DNA of 64,000 nt from Acidimicrobiia bacterium UBA5794 (GTDB lineage: Bacteria > Actinomycetota > Acidimicrobiia > Spongiisociales > UBA5794), in contig DIDS01000012.1 in the NCBI GenBank assembly GCA_002418265.1, positions 66,285 to 130,284 on the forward strand. The letters are read 5' to 3'. Under the pieces are notes generated by a model, which saw only the letters and a list, made by a program, of their open reading frames with translations, did no database searches and was not told the origin of the DNA. The position numbers and the translations under genes are program-made. Positions 29,591 through 37,717 of the stretch are shown here, piece after piece. Position 1 is the stretch's first letter. Every line of letters starts with the position of its first letter.

Positions 29591-30863
29591 ACAGGTTAGT
29601 ACTACGATCACCCACGACAATGAAGGTCGAGCCTGGGTGGAGCCCGACTTCAGGCGTCTCTGGATGGCAACAGCCGTGTCGAGGCTCGGATCTGAAATGG
29701 GAGAGTTGGCGCTCCCCCTCCTGGCCATCATCACCCTTTCGGCCTCAGCCGGAGAGCTGGGCATCCTCCGCACCACCCAGTTCCTTCCATTCCTCGTCGC
29801 GACACTGCCCTTCGGAGTGTTGGTGGATCGAGTTCCAAAACGCCACTTGATGATCATTTCAGACCTGGGTCGTTTCGTCCTGGTCGCCCTCATCCCGATT
29901 CTCGTCTGGCTCGGCATCACGACCATCGAGTGGTACTACGCCCTTGTTTTCGTCGCAGGGCTCTTTACGGTCCTGTATCAACTCGCTGACTTCGCATATC
30001 TCCCACTGCTCGTATCGAGGAGCCAGATCATCGATGCCAACGGAAAACTGACGGCAACCCAATCAGGCAACGAGATCGCCGGCAAAGGCATCGGTGGCAT
30101 GATCGTGGAATGGCTCACGGCCCCGATGGCAGTTCTCTTCGACGCGATGACCTATCTCATCTCGGCCCTGAACCTGTTACGGATCGAACGGATAGAACCA
30201 CCGCGACTCCACACGGCCACCCATCGCTCGGCCCTCGCAGACGGAGTTGAGGGGTTGACCGTTGCGCTACGGAACCGATTCATACGACCGCTGCTGGGTG
30301 AAGCGACCACCTTCAACTTCTTCAACGAGATCTTCATCATCGGTTTGCTCTTGTACACCGTGAGAGAGATACGGCTCGGGCCGATTCTCCTGGGCCTGGT
30401 CTTCGTCGCTGGTGGCCTCGGATCAGTCCTGGGTGCATGGTTCGGGGCCCGTGTCACCGGACGGTTTGGATATGGCAGGGTGCTTCTGACGACCCTCATC
30501 CTCGGAAACGCCGCCCCGATGAGTGTTCTCCTCCTTCACAGCAACGCTGCCCCGGCTGTGACCGTCCTCGGTTCAGGTTTCCTGGTCATGGGCGTGGGAA
30601 TAGGGATCGCAAATGTCCACGCAGTCACACTCCGCCAGATCGCGATCCCTGAACACCTGCGGGGTCGCGTCAATGCCGGCTACAGGCTCATCTCATGGGG
30701 CGCACTCCCCCTTGGAGCTCTCCTGGGAGGAATCCTCGCCGAATCAGCAGGCCCTTACAACACAACACTGATCGGAGCGATCGGCATCGCCTCCGCGACT
30801 CTGTGGGTGCTGTTCTCACCCATCCCAAAACTCCGGGCGATCACCGACGCGATCGGCGGTTGA
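29586..30863 (+). CDS. MFS efflux transporter (MFS_3/EntS-like)
   Basis: A 425-residue membrane protein with 10-12 hydrophobic segments and the motif FGVLVDRVPKRHLM after helix 2. A long cytoplasmic middle loop separates the halves, and HLRGRVNAGYRLISWG matches the MFS_3 group that includes enterobactin exporter EntS and macrolide exporters. The ATG lies 8 nt after a -10, so it is probably leaderless. The substrate is unknown; control by the divergent CGNR regulator suggests a drug or stress metabolite. Confidence 0.85.
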   Translation: MTQVSTTITHDNEGRAWVEPDFRRLWMATAVSRLGSEMGELALPLLAIITLSASAGELGILRTTQFLPFLVATLPFGVLVDRVPKRHLMIISDLGRFVLVALIPILVWLGITTIEWYYALVFVAGLFTVLYQLADFAYLPLLVSRSQIIDANGKLTATQSGNEIAGKGIGGMIVEWLTAPMAVLFDAMTYLISALNLLRIERIEPPRLHTATHRSALADGVEGLTVALRNRFIRPLLGEATTFNFFNEIFIIGLLLYTVREIRLGPILLGLVFVAGGLGSVLGAWFGARVTGRFGYGRVLLTTLILGNAAPMSVLLLHSNAAPAVTVLGSGFLVMGVGIGIANVHAVTLRQIAIPEHLRGRVNAGYRLISWGALPLGALLGGILAESAGPYNTTLIGAIGIASATLWVLFSPIPKLRAITDAIGG

Positions 30864-31196
30864 TCCATGCTGACAACCCCGATTGACTCGGCAGAAGATC
30901 AGCGGTCACAAGGAACACCCCATTGCCCGACAACTGGACCGCCGACAAGTACATCCAATGGTGCGTCAGGGTGGTCGAAGAGATGTTTCTCGACGACCTA
31001 CCCACCTCATCACACCCGATGCGCTGATACCTGCGAACGACTCGAGATGTGTGGGTGAGTTCGAAGTAGTCAGAGACTCATCTTCGACCGGTGCGTGAAT
31101 CGATCCTGCATATACAGGCTTTTGAACCTCAGAGGTGTCATCCACGGTGGATGGAGAATCAGCGGTTCCGCCGGTCGCCGCGGCAGCGATACCCGC
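30864..31196. other. Gene-free spacer
   Basis: No frame here looks like protein: the several short ORFs overlap in different frames and have no homology that I recognise. No promoter or repeat stands out until the terminator that follows. Confidence 0.45.
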
Positions 31197-31231
31197 GAGA
31201 TGAGACCGGGCGGGGGACCCGGTCTCATCTC
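31197..31231 (-). terminator. Strong hairpin terminator after the PepSY gene
   Basis: A perfect 14-bp stem (GAGATGAGACCGGG / CCCGGTCTCATCTC) with a 7-base loop lies 18 nt after the PepSY stop codon. Neither side carries a long T run. It could work in both directions and also shield the MFS transcript. Confidence 0.7.
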
Positions 31232-31249
31232 CAGCAGGGCAGGGAGGAT

Positions 31250-31810
31250 CTACCCTTCGTGGTCACCGTCGTTGACGTCCTGATGCACGACTTGCCCGTT
31301 CCCGGCATCGACTTTCACATCGATGTCTGAACCGGACGAATCCGTGATCTCAACGCTGTACACAACAGCACCGTTCTCGTTGTCGAGCTCCACTTTGCCA
31401 GCAGTTCCAGGCACAGCGGCCAATGCCGCGTCACGAGCCTGATCTGGACTGATTGTCGCGAGCGACTCAAGCGCCTTGGACTCGTCGGCCTCACTCAGCC
31501 CCTCATCCTGAGGCGCCGTGATCGAGGTTGCGTAGGACGGATCCTGAACCTCGTTTGCGTCGCCCTTGGTTTCGTGTGCCTCGTTGGCTTCGGGTGCCTC
31601 GTTGGCTTCGGGTGCCTCGTTGGTTTCGGGTGTTTCCGCTGTCGTCTTGTCGGGTGCTTGTCCAGTCGCCTGGCTGACGTGGGTCGTTGGTGGCGCCGGG
31701 GGTGCGGTCGTTGGGTTGATCGCCCAACCGATCCCTACTGACCCCAGAGTCATCCCAAGCGCTGCAGCGCCAGTGAGAACCACGTTGCGGATTCTGTGAC
31801 TTCCTTGCAT
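31250..31810 (-). CDS. Secreted PepSY-domain protein
   Basis: A 186-residue protein. The start ATG was chosen because AAAGGAA sits 7 nt upstream; the frame is open further up. Residues about 10-35 are a signal or anchor segment (VVLTGAAALGMTLG). A low-complexity Ala/Glu/Asn/Thr region with an imperfect 6-residue repeat (NEAPEA) follows, then a C-terminal PepSY domain (about 118-182: SPDQARDAALAAVPG, VYSVEI, VKVDAGNGQVV). PepSY domains often inhibit proteases or sense the envelope. TTCAG boxes upstream link it to the nearby two-component system. Confidence 0.8.
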   Translation of the reverse strand: MQGSHRIRNVVLTGAAALGMTLGSVGIGWAINPTTAPPAPPTTHVSQATGQAPDKTTAETPETNEAPEANEAPEANEAHETKGDANEVQDPSYATSITAPQDEGLSEADESKALESLATISPDQARDAALAAVPGTAGKVELDNENGAVVYSVEITDSSGSDIDVKVDAGNGQVVHQDVNDGDHEG

Positions 31811-31917
31811 CTGATGTTCCTTTCGCATTCGATGCCTTCCCGACCCCGTTCGGCGCCGGTGCCGCTGCCCGACCTGAGCAGCTACCGCCACTGTGCACGA
31901 TCACTGCTGAGGCTCTG

Positions 31918-31932
31918 CTGAAGGACTCTGAA
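31918..31932 (-). promoter_or_regulatory. TTCAG direct repeats upstream of the PepSY gene
   Basis: On the minus strand TTCAG occurs twice, 10 bp apart; a third copy on the plus strand lies at 31939-31943. The spacing of one helical turn is typical of OmpR-family binding sites. Confidence 0.45.
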
Positions 31933-32080
31933 ACCGTTTTCAGAATCTCCAGCGTCGATCCACCAACGGGCACTCCTTTTCGGTGGTGGGGATCGATGGG
32001 AGTCCTCATCGACGTACACATCCCTCCTGATGTCGCGTGGCGAAGGACGTCTGGGCCGCCGTCAAGGCTTTCAACGTACA

Positions 32081-32106
32081 TTCAGCTTTCTTCAGGAGCC
32101 TTTCAG
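32081..32106 (+). promoter_or_regulatory. TTCAG direct repeats upstream of the lipoprotein operon
   Basis: TTCAG starts at 32081, 32091 and 32102, a 10-11 bp period. The same motif precedes the response-regulator gene at 36975. The site is about 50-75 bp before the lipoprotein start, the right place for an activator. Confidence 0.5.
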
Positions 32107-32158
32107 GCGTTGTGCCATACGGTCCGCGTAGGTATTCCACAAACTTGGAGAGGATCTG

Positions 32159-33247
32159 ATGAAAACACCCATCGAACAAGGCAAAGAGGGCGGCCACAGC
32201 TTCCGCGTGCTGGCGCCGCTGATGCTTGCGATCGTGCTGGTGGCAGCTGCGTGCTCGAGCACTTCGGGCACGACGGCCGCAACGAGCCAGACGGGCGGCT
32301 CGCCCGCGACGACGGCACCCGGTGGTCCCGACACCCTGGTCGCGACCACCAGCCCGGACGCGTCGGCAGGCACGGACTCAAGTGGGACCACATCGACGCT
32401 CGCTGCCGATGTCGCCGCTCTTGGTAAGGGCTGCTCGGTGGATCTGAGCGCGGCTGCAAAGAACAATGCGCGAGGTCAGGAAGAGTTCGGACTCACCGAG
32501 GAGACGATCATTGCACGGGTCGATGCGGTCGAGTCGCTGATTGCTTGCTGTGCGACGAATGCAGGTTTCGAGTACTCCCCTGTCGATTACGCCACGGTTC
32601 GCAAGGCGATGGACGCCAACAGCAAACCGTCGGGTTTGACTGGTGATGAGTTCCGTGCGCAGTTCGGGTACGGCATCACGACACTGTACGCGGGGGCCGA
32701 CTCCCAGGCGGTCATCGGTATGGGGCAGCAGAACATTCGCTATCGCGACTCTCTGTCGCCAACCGATCGTGTCGCGTTCGAGCGCACCCTCTTCGGGGAC
32801 AATCCTGAGGCGACCTTCGCAGTCTCACTCGATGACGAGAACTTTGCTGCCACTGGTGGGTGCACGAAGTTCGCTGTTGCCCAGGTGTTCACACCAGATC
32901 AGCTCGGAGCGAGCTTCGTCAACTATCAGAACGCTGCGGGTGTGAGCATCGATCAGGATCCGCGTATCATCGCGGCCTATAAGGACTGGGCAGCGTGCAT
33001 GCGTGCTGATGGATACAGCTACAACAACACAAGCGAAATCGATGCTGATCTTGCGACCCGACTCAATGCCATCACAGGTGGTGTCGATCCGGCAACGTTG
33101 TCGAGCGAGGCACAAGCCGCGCTCAAACAGCTCCAGGGCGAAGAGATAGCGATCGCTGCTGCAGACAAGAAGTGTGCTGTTCAGTATGTCGACGACATTC
33201 AGTTGAAGGTCGAAGCTGAGCTGCTCGGCCCCGACGCAAACCAATGA
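32159..33247 (+). CDS. Lipoprotein of the MacB-type exporter operon
   Basis: A 362-residue lipoprotein with the lipobox LVAAAC (Cys32) and a Ser/Thr/Ala/Gly linker to about residue 85. The mature part has six or more cysteines (ESLIACCATNAG, WAACMRADG, KKCAVQY) that could form disulfides, and is largely helical. GGAGAGG precedes the ATG. Its stop overlaps the adaptor start by 4 nt (ATGA), so it belongs to the exporter operon. Similar uncharacterised lipoproteins with a C-x-R-x-x-G-Y pattern accompany actinobacterial peptidoglycan-binding adaptors; the role is unknown. Confidence 0.78.
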   Translation: MKTPIEQGKEGGHSFRVLAPLMLAIVLVAAACSSTSGTTAATSQTGGSPATTAPGGPDTLVATTSPDASAGTDSSGTTSTLAADVAALGKGCSVDLSAAAKNNARGQEEFGLTEETIIARVDAVESLIACCATNAGFEYSPVDYATVRKAMDANSKPSGLTGDEFRAQFGYGITTLYAGADSQAVIGMGQQNIRYRDSLSPTDRVAFERTLFGDNPEATFAVSLDDENFAATGGCTKFAVAQVFTPDQLGASFVNYQNAAGVSIDQDPRIIAAYKDWAACMRADGYSYNNTSEIDADLATRLNAITGGVDPATLSSEAQAALKQLQGEEIAIAAADKKCAVQYVDDIQLKVEAELLGPDANQ

Positions 33248-34878
33248 GGTCACGACGAATCGTTGCGGCGATCGCTTTGACCGTCGTCGCTGTCGCCTCA
33301 ATCGGAGGGTATCTGGTTGGCTCCCACATCCAGTCTCCCGCAGAGGTGGCGGCGAGGACCGCTCCGCCCGAGGCGTCTCCCATCCTCGTGCCGGCTGAAC
33401 AGCGGCTGCTTCAAACCGACATTGTCACCAGGGGAACAGCGAGATTCGTTGCTCCTGAGACCGTGTCTGTGGCCACGTCGTCACTGAAGGTCGATCCCGG
33501 CGTCGTCACACAGGTGCCGACTCCACAGCTGGAACTTGCAGAGGGAGCAGTCGTTGCTTCGGCATCGGGCCGCCCTCTGTTCCTTCTCGAGGGTGCAGAA
33601 CCCATGTATCGGGATCTTGGCCCTGGTTCTCAGGGCAATGATGTGATGCAGCTCGAGGAGGCACTCGCGAGACTGGGCTATCAAACCGGACCGGTCGATG
33701 GTGTCTACGACCTCGAGACCGGTTCCGCCATCGCGGCTTGGTACCGAGACTCGGGATGGCAACCATTCGAGGCGACACCTGAACAGATCGCAGCCATCCG
33801 CGCCCTGAAGCAGGACTCCCTATCAGCGGAGAAAGATCGTCTTTCTGCCGATGACGCTGTCGCTGGCGCTGACGCCGATCTGGCATCTGCCCGGGCGGCC
33901 AAGACCGGCACCGTCTTGGCGGTGAACAGCGCTGCTCTTGCACTCTCGGCCGCCGAGGCGGAGGCCAACGCGGCGAACCTCGCGGCGGCCCTCGATGTCG
34001 CGGCGAAGCGAAGAACACGCGACAGTCTGTTGACTGGATCAGTCGCCGATCTCGCCGTCGCCGAGGCAGAGCTCGATGCTGCGGAGGCAGTTGCCGAGGC
34101 GGCTCGCATCGCCGGCGAGGTCGCCGTCCAGTCTGCTCGCGACACTTTGACCACCGCCGAAGCCGAATCCGCTGCTGCGCAGTCCTCTGTCGCCGCAGCC
34201 GGGCGAATATTGGGCAACGCAAGGAGGCAACGGTCGTTGCTCAACAGGACGCTCGCTCAGCTCGATGGCGAGCTCGCGAGCGCGGAAGCTGCCGCGGACG
34301 TGCAACTCCCCGCCGACGAGGTGCTGTTCCTTCCGAGTCTCCCGGTTCGGATTGATCAGGTCAATGTCGCGGCAGGTGACCAGCTGGTCGGTCCGATCTT
34401 CACAGCGACACAACTCCAGCTCGCCATCGACACATCGCTCCCCCTCGACGAGGCGCCCCTGATCAAGCCAGGAATGACAGTTCAGCTTGACGAGCCGACG
34501 CTCGGAATCACTGGCATGGGAACTGTGGGTAGAGTCGCGGACCGACCCGGCACCGATGGTGTCGATGGTTTTCACATCTACGCAGAGATACTTGTTGACG
34601 AGGCTCCGTCGTCGATTGTTGGTACGTCCGTGCGGCTCACGATCCCGATCGAGTCGACCGGAGGCGAGACCCTCGCCGTGCCGGTGAATGCCCTCTTTCT
34701 GGCGGCGGACGGAACCAGTAGGGTGGAGATCCAACGCCCTGAGGGGCTGGTTTTCGTAACCGTTGAACCGGGTCTGTCGGCTGGAGGGTTCGCTGCCGTC
34801 ACGCCAGTCGACGGCGAGCTCAATCCCGGTGACCTCGTTGTGATCGGATTCGACACCGCGGTGGCTTCTGGTGCCTGA
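33244..34878 (+). CDS. Periplasmic-adaptor-like protein with peptidoglycan-binding domain
   Basis: A 544-residue protein with an N-terminal membrane anchor (about residues 6-27). A PG_binding_1 domain lies at about 126-175 (GNDVMQLEEALARLGY, DGVYDLETGSAIAAWY). A long Ala/Glu-rich coiled coil (about 180-345) and beta-barrel/lipoyl-like domains to the end (including LAVPVNALF) resemble HlyD/MacA adaptors. Actinobacteria lack the Gram-negative outer membrane, so the PG-binding domain probably attaches the adaptor to the wall. It is coupled to the ATPase gene by an 8-nt overlap. Confidence 0.85.
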   Translation: MRSRRIVAAIALTVVAVASIGGYLVGSHIQSPAEVAARTAPPEASPILVPAEQRLLQTDIVTRGTARFVAPETVSVATSSLKVDPGVVTQVPTPQLELAEGAVVASASGRPLFLLEGAEPMYRDLGPGSQGNDVMQLEEALARLGYQTGPVDGVYDLETGSAIAAWYRDSGWQPFEATPEQIAAIRALKQDSLSAEKDRLSADDAVAGADADLASARAAKTGTVLAVNSAALALSAAEAEANAANLAAALDVAAKRRTRDSLLTGSVADLAVAEAELDAAEAVAEAARIAGEVAVQSARDTLTTAEAESAAAQSSVAAAGRILGNARRQRSLLNRTLAQLDGELASAEAAADVQLPADEVLFLPSLPVRIDQVNVAAGDQLVGPIFTATQLQLAIDTSLPLDEAPLIKPGMTVQLDEPTLGITGMGTVGRVADRPGTDGVDGFHIYAEILVDEAPSSIVGTSVRLTIPIESTGGETLAVPVNALFLAADGTSRVEIQRPEGLVFVTVEPGLSAGGFAAVTPVDGELNPGDLVVIGFDTAVASGA

Positions 34879-35560
34879 CCAACCGCCGAGTCCGACCATT
34901 GAGCTTCGTGAGTTGAGCCGAGTCTTCCCGACTGAACCGCCCGTCCGGGCTCTTGAGGGGGTGGATCTGACGATCTACAACGGTGACTGGATCGCCATCG
35001 AAGGGCCATCAGGCTCGGGAAAGTCGACACTTCTGAACGTTCTGGGATGTCTCGATCGACATACGAGCGGAACGTACCTGTTTGAGGGTATGGATGTCTC
35101 AACGCTCACCGATCGGGAACGCGCCGGACTCCGCGGACGGCGAATCGGGTTCGTCTTCCAGTCATTTCACCTTCTCGGACACCGCTCAGTGCTTGAGAAC
35201 GTGATGATGGCCGAGGTGTATCGCCACCAATCCAGGCACGAACGCCGCACCCGGGCGACGACCGCGCTCGAAAAGGTCGGATTGGGGCACAGGCCCGACT
35301 TCATGCCGACACGTCTCTCGGGAGGGGAGCAACAGCGGGTCGCGGTCGCAAGAGCGCTGCTTGGCGCACCAAGCGTCCTGCTGTGCGATGAACCGACAGG
35401 GAACCTCGATTCGAAGACTTCCGACATGATCTTGGATCTCTTCGCCGAACTCCACGAGGAGGGATACACGATTGCCATGATCACCCACGACTCCGACATT
35501 GCACAGCGCGCCGAACGACGCATCCACATCACTGACGGGCACCTTCAGGAGGCGTCGTGA
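34871..35560 (+). CDS. ABC transporter ATPase, MacB/LolD family
   Basis: A 229-residue ATPase: Walker A GPSGSGKST, Q-loop FQSFHLLGHRSV, signature LSGGEQQRVAVARAL, Walker B VLLCDEPTGNLD and H-loop ITHD. These are the marks of the MacB/LolD/FtsE group, which transmit force to the periplasm and do not pump through a channel. The start is GTG inside the adaptor gene; the stop overlaps the permease start by 4 nt. Confidence 0.93.
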   Translation: MPDQPPSPTIELRELSRVFPTEPPVRALEGVDLTIYNGDWIAIEGPSGSGKSTLLNVLGCLDRHTSGTYLFEGMDVSTLTDRERAGLRGRRIGFVFQSFHLLGHRSVLENVMMAEVYRHQSRHERRTRATTALEKVGLGHRPDFMPTRLSGGEQQRVAVARALLGAPSVLLCDEPTGNLDSKTSDMILDLFAELHEEGYTIAMITHDSDIAQRAERRIHITDGHLQEAS

Positions 35561-36810
35561 GGTTCAGATTCCAGCGAAAGAAGTCAACCGATCGAAGCGG
35601 TGACCTGTCGGGGATCACGGCCGTGGATCTCCTCGACGAGGTCTCGGCTGGACTGTTCGCCCGACCAGGTCGGATGATCCTGACAGTATCGGGAACTGTG
35701 ATAGGGATTGCTGCACTCGTCGCAACACTCGGCCTGGCACGGACCGCGGGAAACCGCATCTTGGGCAGATTCGACGAACTCGCGGCGACCGAGATCTACG
35801 TGACCACACAACCTGTGGCTGACGGTGAGACTCCAGAGCACCTTCCATGGGACTCCCCTGAAAGGATGCAACGCCTTGAGGGAGTAGTCGCCGCAGGAAA
35901 CCTCGCCACCGTTGATACGAACGGCGCTCTCATCAGCACCTCACCGATCAGCGATCCAGCGACCCAAACGGAGTTCGAACTCCCCGTGCAAGCAGCGTCG
36001 CCGGGCATGTTCAATGCCGTGAGAGCCAAGGTCGCAAATGGTCGCCTCATCGACGAAGGGAACTCACAACGAGCGGACCATGTCGCCGTTCTCGGATCAG
36101 GGGCAGCCATCCGACTCGGTATCACGAGCGTCGCTCAGATGCCAGCACTGCGTATCGGGGACGAGCTGTACTCGATCATCGGAATAATCGATAGAGTCGC
36201 CCGTCAACAGGACCTCATGGGAGCCGTCATCATCCCCGAAGGCACTGCTCGCAAGGAATATGGTGTCACCACACCCGACCTCGTGGTGATCGAAACACAG
36301 ATTGGCGCGGCGACGCTGATCGCGAAGCAAACACCGCTCGCTTTGCGTCCCGACAACGTCACTGTGCTCAAGATCGCATCACCATCTGAACCAAAACGTG
36401 TTAAGGATGCCGTCGTCAACGATCTCAACACCTTGTTCCTCCTCCTCGGTGGCGTCTCACTCCTCGTGGGAGCGATCGGTATTGCGAACGTGACGCTCGT
36501 TTCGGTGATGGAACGCACAGGCGAGATCGGTCTGCGACGTGCCATCGGGGCGACCCGGCTCCACATCGCCACACAGTTTCTCCTTGAGAGCACATCAATG
36601 GGTTTCGTCGGAGGTGTCATCGGAGCCAGTCTCGGAACGTTCGTCGTCGTCGGTGTCGCCGCATTCCAGGGCTGGACGCCAGTGCTGAATCCGGTGATGC
36701 CGATTCTCGCACCCGTCGGCGGAGCGGTCATCGGACTCCTGTCCGGCACCTACCCCGCACTGCGTGCTGCCCGCATGGAGCCCGTAGCCGCACTGCGGAC
36801 GGGAACCTAG
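35557..36810 (+). CDS. MacB/FtsX-type ABC permease
   Basis: A 417-residue permease with a GTG start. One N-terminal membrane helix (about residues 38-60) is followed by a large extracytoplasmic MacB_PCD domain (about 65-285) and three C-terminal helices with the FtsX signature (ERTGEIGLRRAIGATRLHI). The end is the family's R-M-x-P-x-x-A-L-R. It completes a lipoprotein-adaptor-ATPase-permease exporter. The substrate is not evident; peptides or envelope lipids are possible. Confidence 0.92.
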   Translation: MRFRFQRKKSTDRSGDLSGITAVDLLDEVSAGLFARPGRMILTVSGTVIGIAALVATLGLARTAGNRILGRFDELAATEIYVTTQPVADGETPEHLPWDSPERMQRLEGVVAAGNLATVDTNGALISTSPISDPATQTEFELPVQAASPGMFNAVRAKVANGRLIDEGNSQRADHVAVLGSGAAIRLGITSVAQMPALRIGDELYSIIGIIDRVARQQDLMGAVIIPEGTARKEYGVTTPDLVVIETQIGAATLIAKQTPLALRPDNVTVLKIASPSEPKRVKDAVVNDLNTLFLLLGGVSLLVGAIGIANVTLVSVMERTGEIGLRRAIGATRLHIATQFLLESTSMGFVGGVIGASLGTFVVVGVAAFQGWTPVLNPVMPILAPVGGAVIGLLSGTYPALRAARMEPVAALRTGT

Positions 36811-36974
36811 GATCAAAGTAATCCGGATTCGTAACCGAATGTTTCGGCCCTCGACAATCGAGCAGTCGCGATATCCATCTCCCCACTCGAACCTCCACCG
36901 TTCCCCACGACATGATTGGCGCGGTACAGCTGATTGAGCAATGCGCGAACAGGTGTGTTTTCATGCAGAGCTGA

Positions 36975-36990
36975 TTCAGCTGACTTTCAG
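36975..36990 (+). promoter_or_regulatory. TTCAG direct repeats upstream of the response-regulator gene
   Basis: TTCAGCT lies at 36975 and again at 36986 (11 bp apart), about 50 bp before the regulator ATG. This matches the boxes in front of the PepSY and lipoprotein genes and suggests autoregulation. Confidence 0.5.
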
Positions 36991-37039
36991 CTTGGATACA
37001 GCACAATGTAAGCATGAAGACCATCGATGGACCGTTCAC

Positions 37040-37717
37040 ATGAGGATTCTCGTTGTTGAAGATGAGAAGCGGGTTGCCACGGCGGTTCGCCGTGGTCTCG
37101 AAGCGGAGGGGTTCGCAGTTGATGTAGCGCTCACCGGGACCGATGGCGAATGGCTGTCGAAAGAGAACACCTACGATGTCATCATCCTCGACATCATGCT
37201 GCCGGGCATCAACGGCTACCGCTTGTGCGCGAATCTACGTGAACGCGGCGACTGGACCCCCGTCTTGATGCTCACGGCCAAAGATGGGGAGTTTGATGAG
37301 GCGGAGGCTCTCGACACCGGCGCCGACGACTACGTCACCAAGCCGTTCGCATTCGTCGTACTCGTTGCCAGGATCCGGGCACTCCTGCGACGTTCGACGC
37401 CGACCCAACAGATGGTGTACGAAGCGGGAGATCTCCGGCTCGACCCCGCGGCCCACGAATGTCGGCGAGGCGACCAGGAGATACCCTTGACAGCGAGGGA
37501 GTTCTCTGTGCTCGAGTTTCTCATCCGCAAGAAAGGCGAGGTTGTGTCAAAAGCAGAGATCCTGGAGAACGTGTGGGATTTCGCCTTCGACGGTGATCCC
37601 AACATCGTCGAGGTGTACATCCGGCATTTGCGGGTCAAGATCGATGAGCCGTTCGAGAAGGCATCGATCCAGACGATACGTGGGGCGGGATACCGTCTGG
37701 CTGCCAACGGTGGCTAG
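37040..37717 (+). CDS. OmpR-family response regulator
   Basis: A 225-residue regulator; the ATG was chosen at MRILVVEDE, the conserved receiver start. The phospho-acceptor Asp is in VIILDIMLPG (about residue 51), the switch Thr in MLTAKD and Lys in YVTKPF. The winged-helix output domain has REFSVLEFLI and a C-terminal RGAGYRL. The gene overlaps its kinase by 8 nt. It sits directly after the MacB-type operon, which it probably controls through the TTCAG boxes. Confidence 0.93.
   Translation: MRILVVEDEKRVATAVRRGLEAEGFAVDVALTGTDGEWLSKENTYDVIILDIMLPGINGYRLCANLRERGDWTPVLMLTAKDGEFDEAEALDTGADDYVTKPFAFVVLVARIRALLRRSTPTQQMVYEAGDLRLDPAAHECRRGDQEIPLTAREFSVLEFLIRKKGEVVSKAEILENVWDFAFDGDPNIVEVYIRHLRVKIDEPFEKASIQTIRGAGYRLAANGG

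Larger units (their letters stand above)
31811..32158. other. Divergent control region, PepSY gene and lipoprotein operon
   Basis: No gene lies here. It contains two sets of TTCAG boxes, one facing each gene, and the GGAGAGG ribosome site of the lipoprotein gene at about 32144-32150. The rest is unstructured. Confidence 0.55.

Noticed and set aside
31560..31640. Tandem GCCTCGTTGGCTTCGGGT repeats as a CRISPR or regulatory array
   Set aside because: They are codon repeats for an Asn-Glu-Ala-Pro-Glu-Ala linker within the PepSY protein; there are no spacers.
37542..37709. A longer N-terminus for the kinase at 37710
   Set aside because: Those codons overlap the response-regulator gene in another frame and are Arg/Ser-rich; the GTG overlapping the regulator stop fits operon structure.
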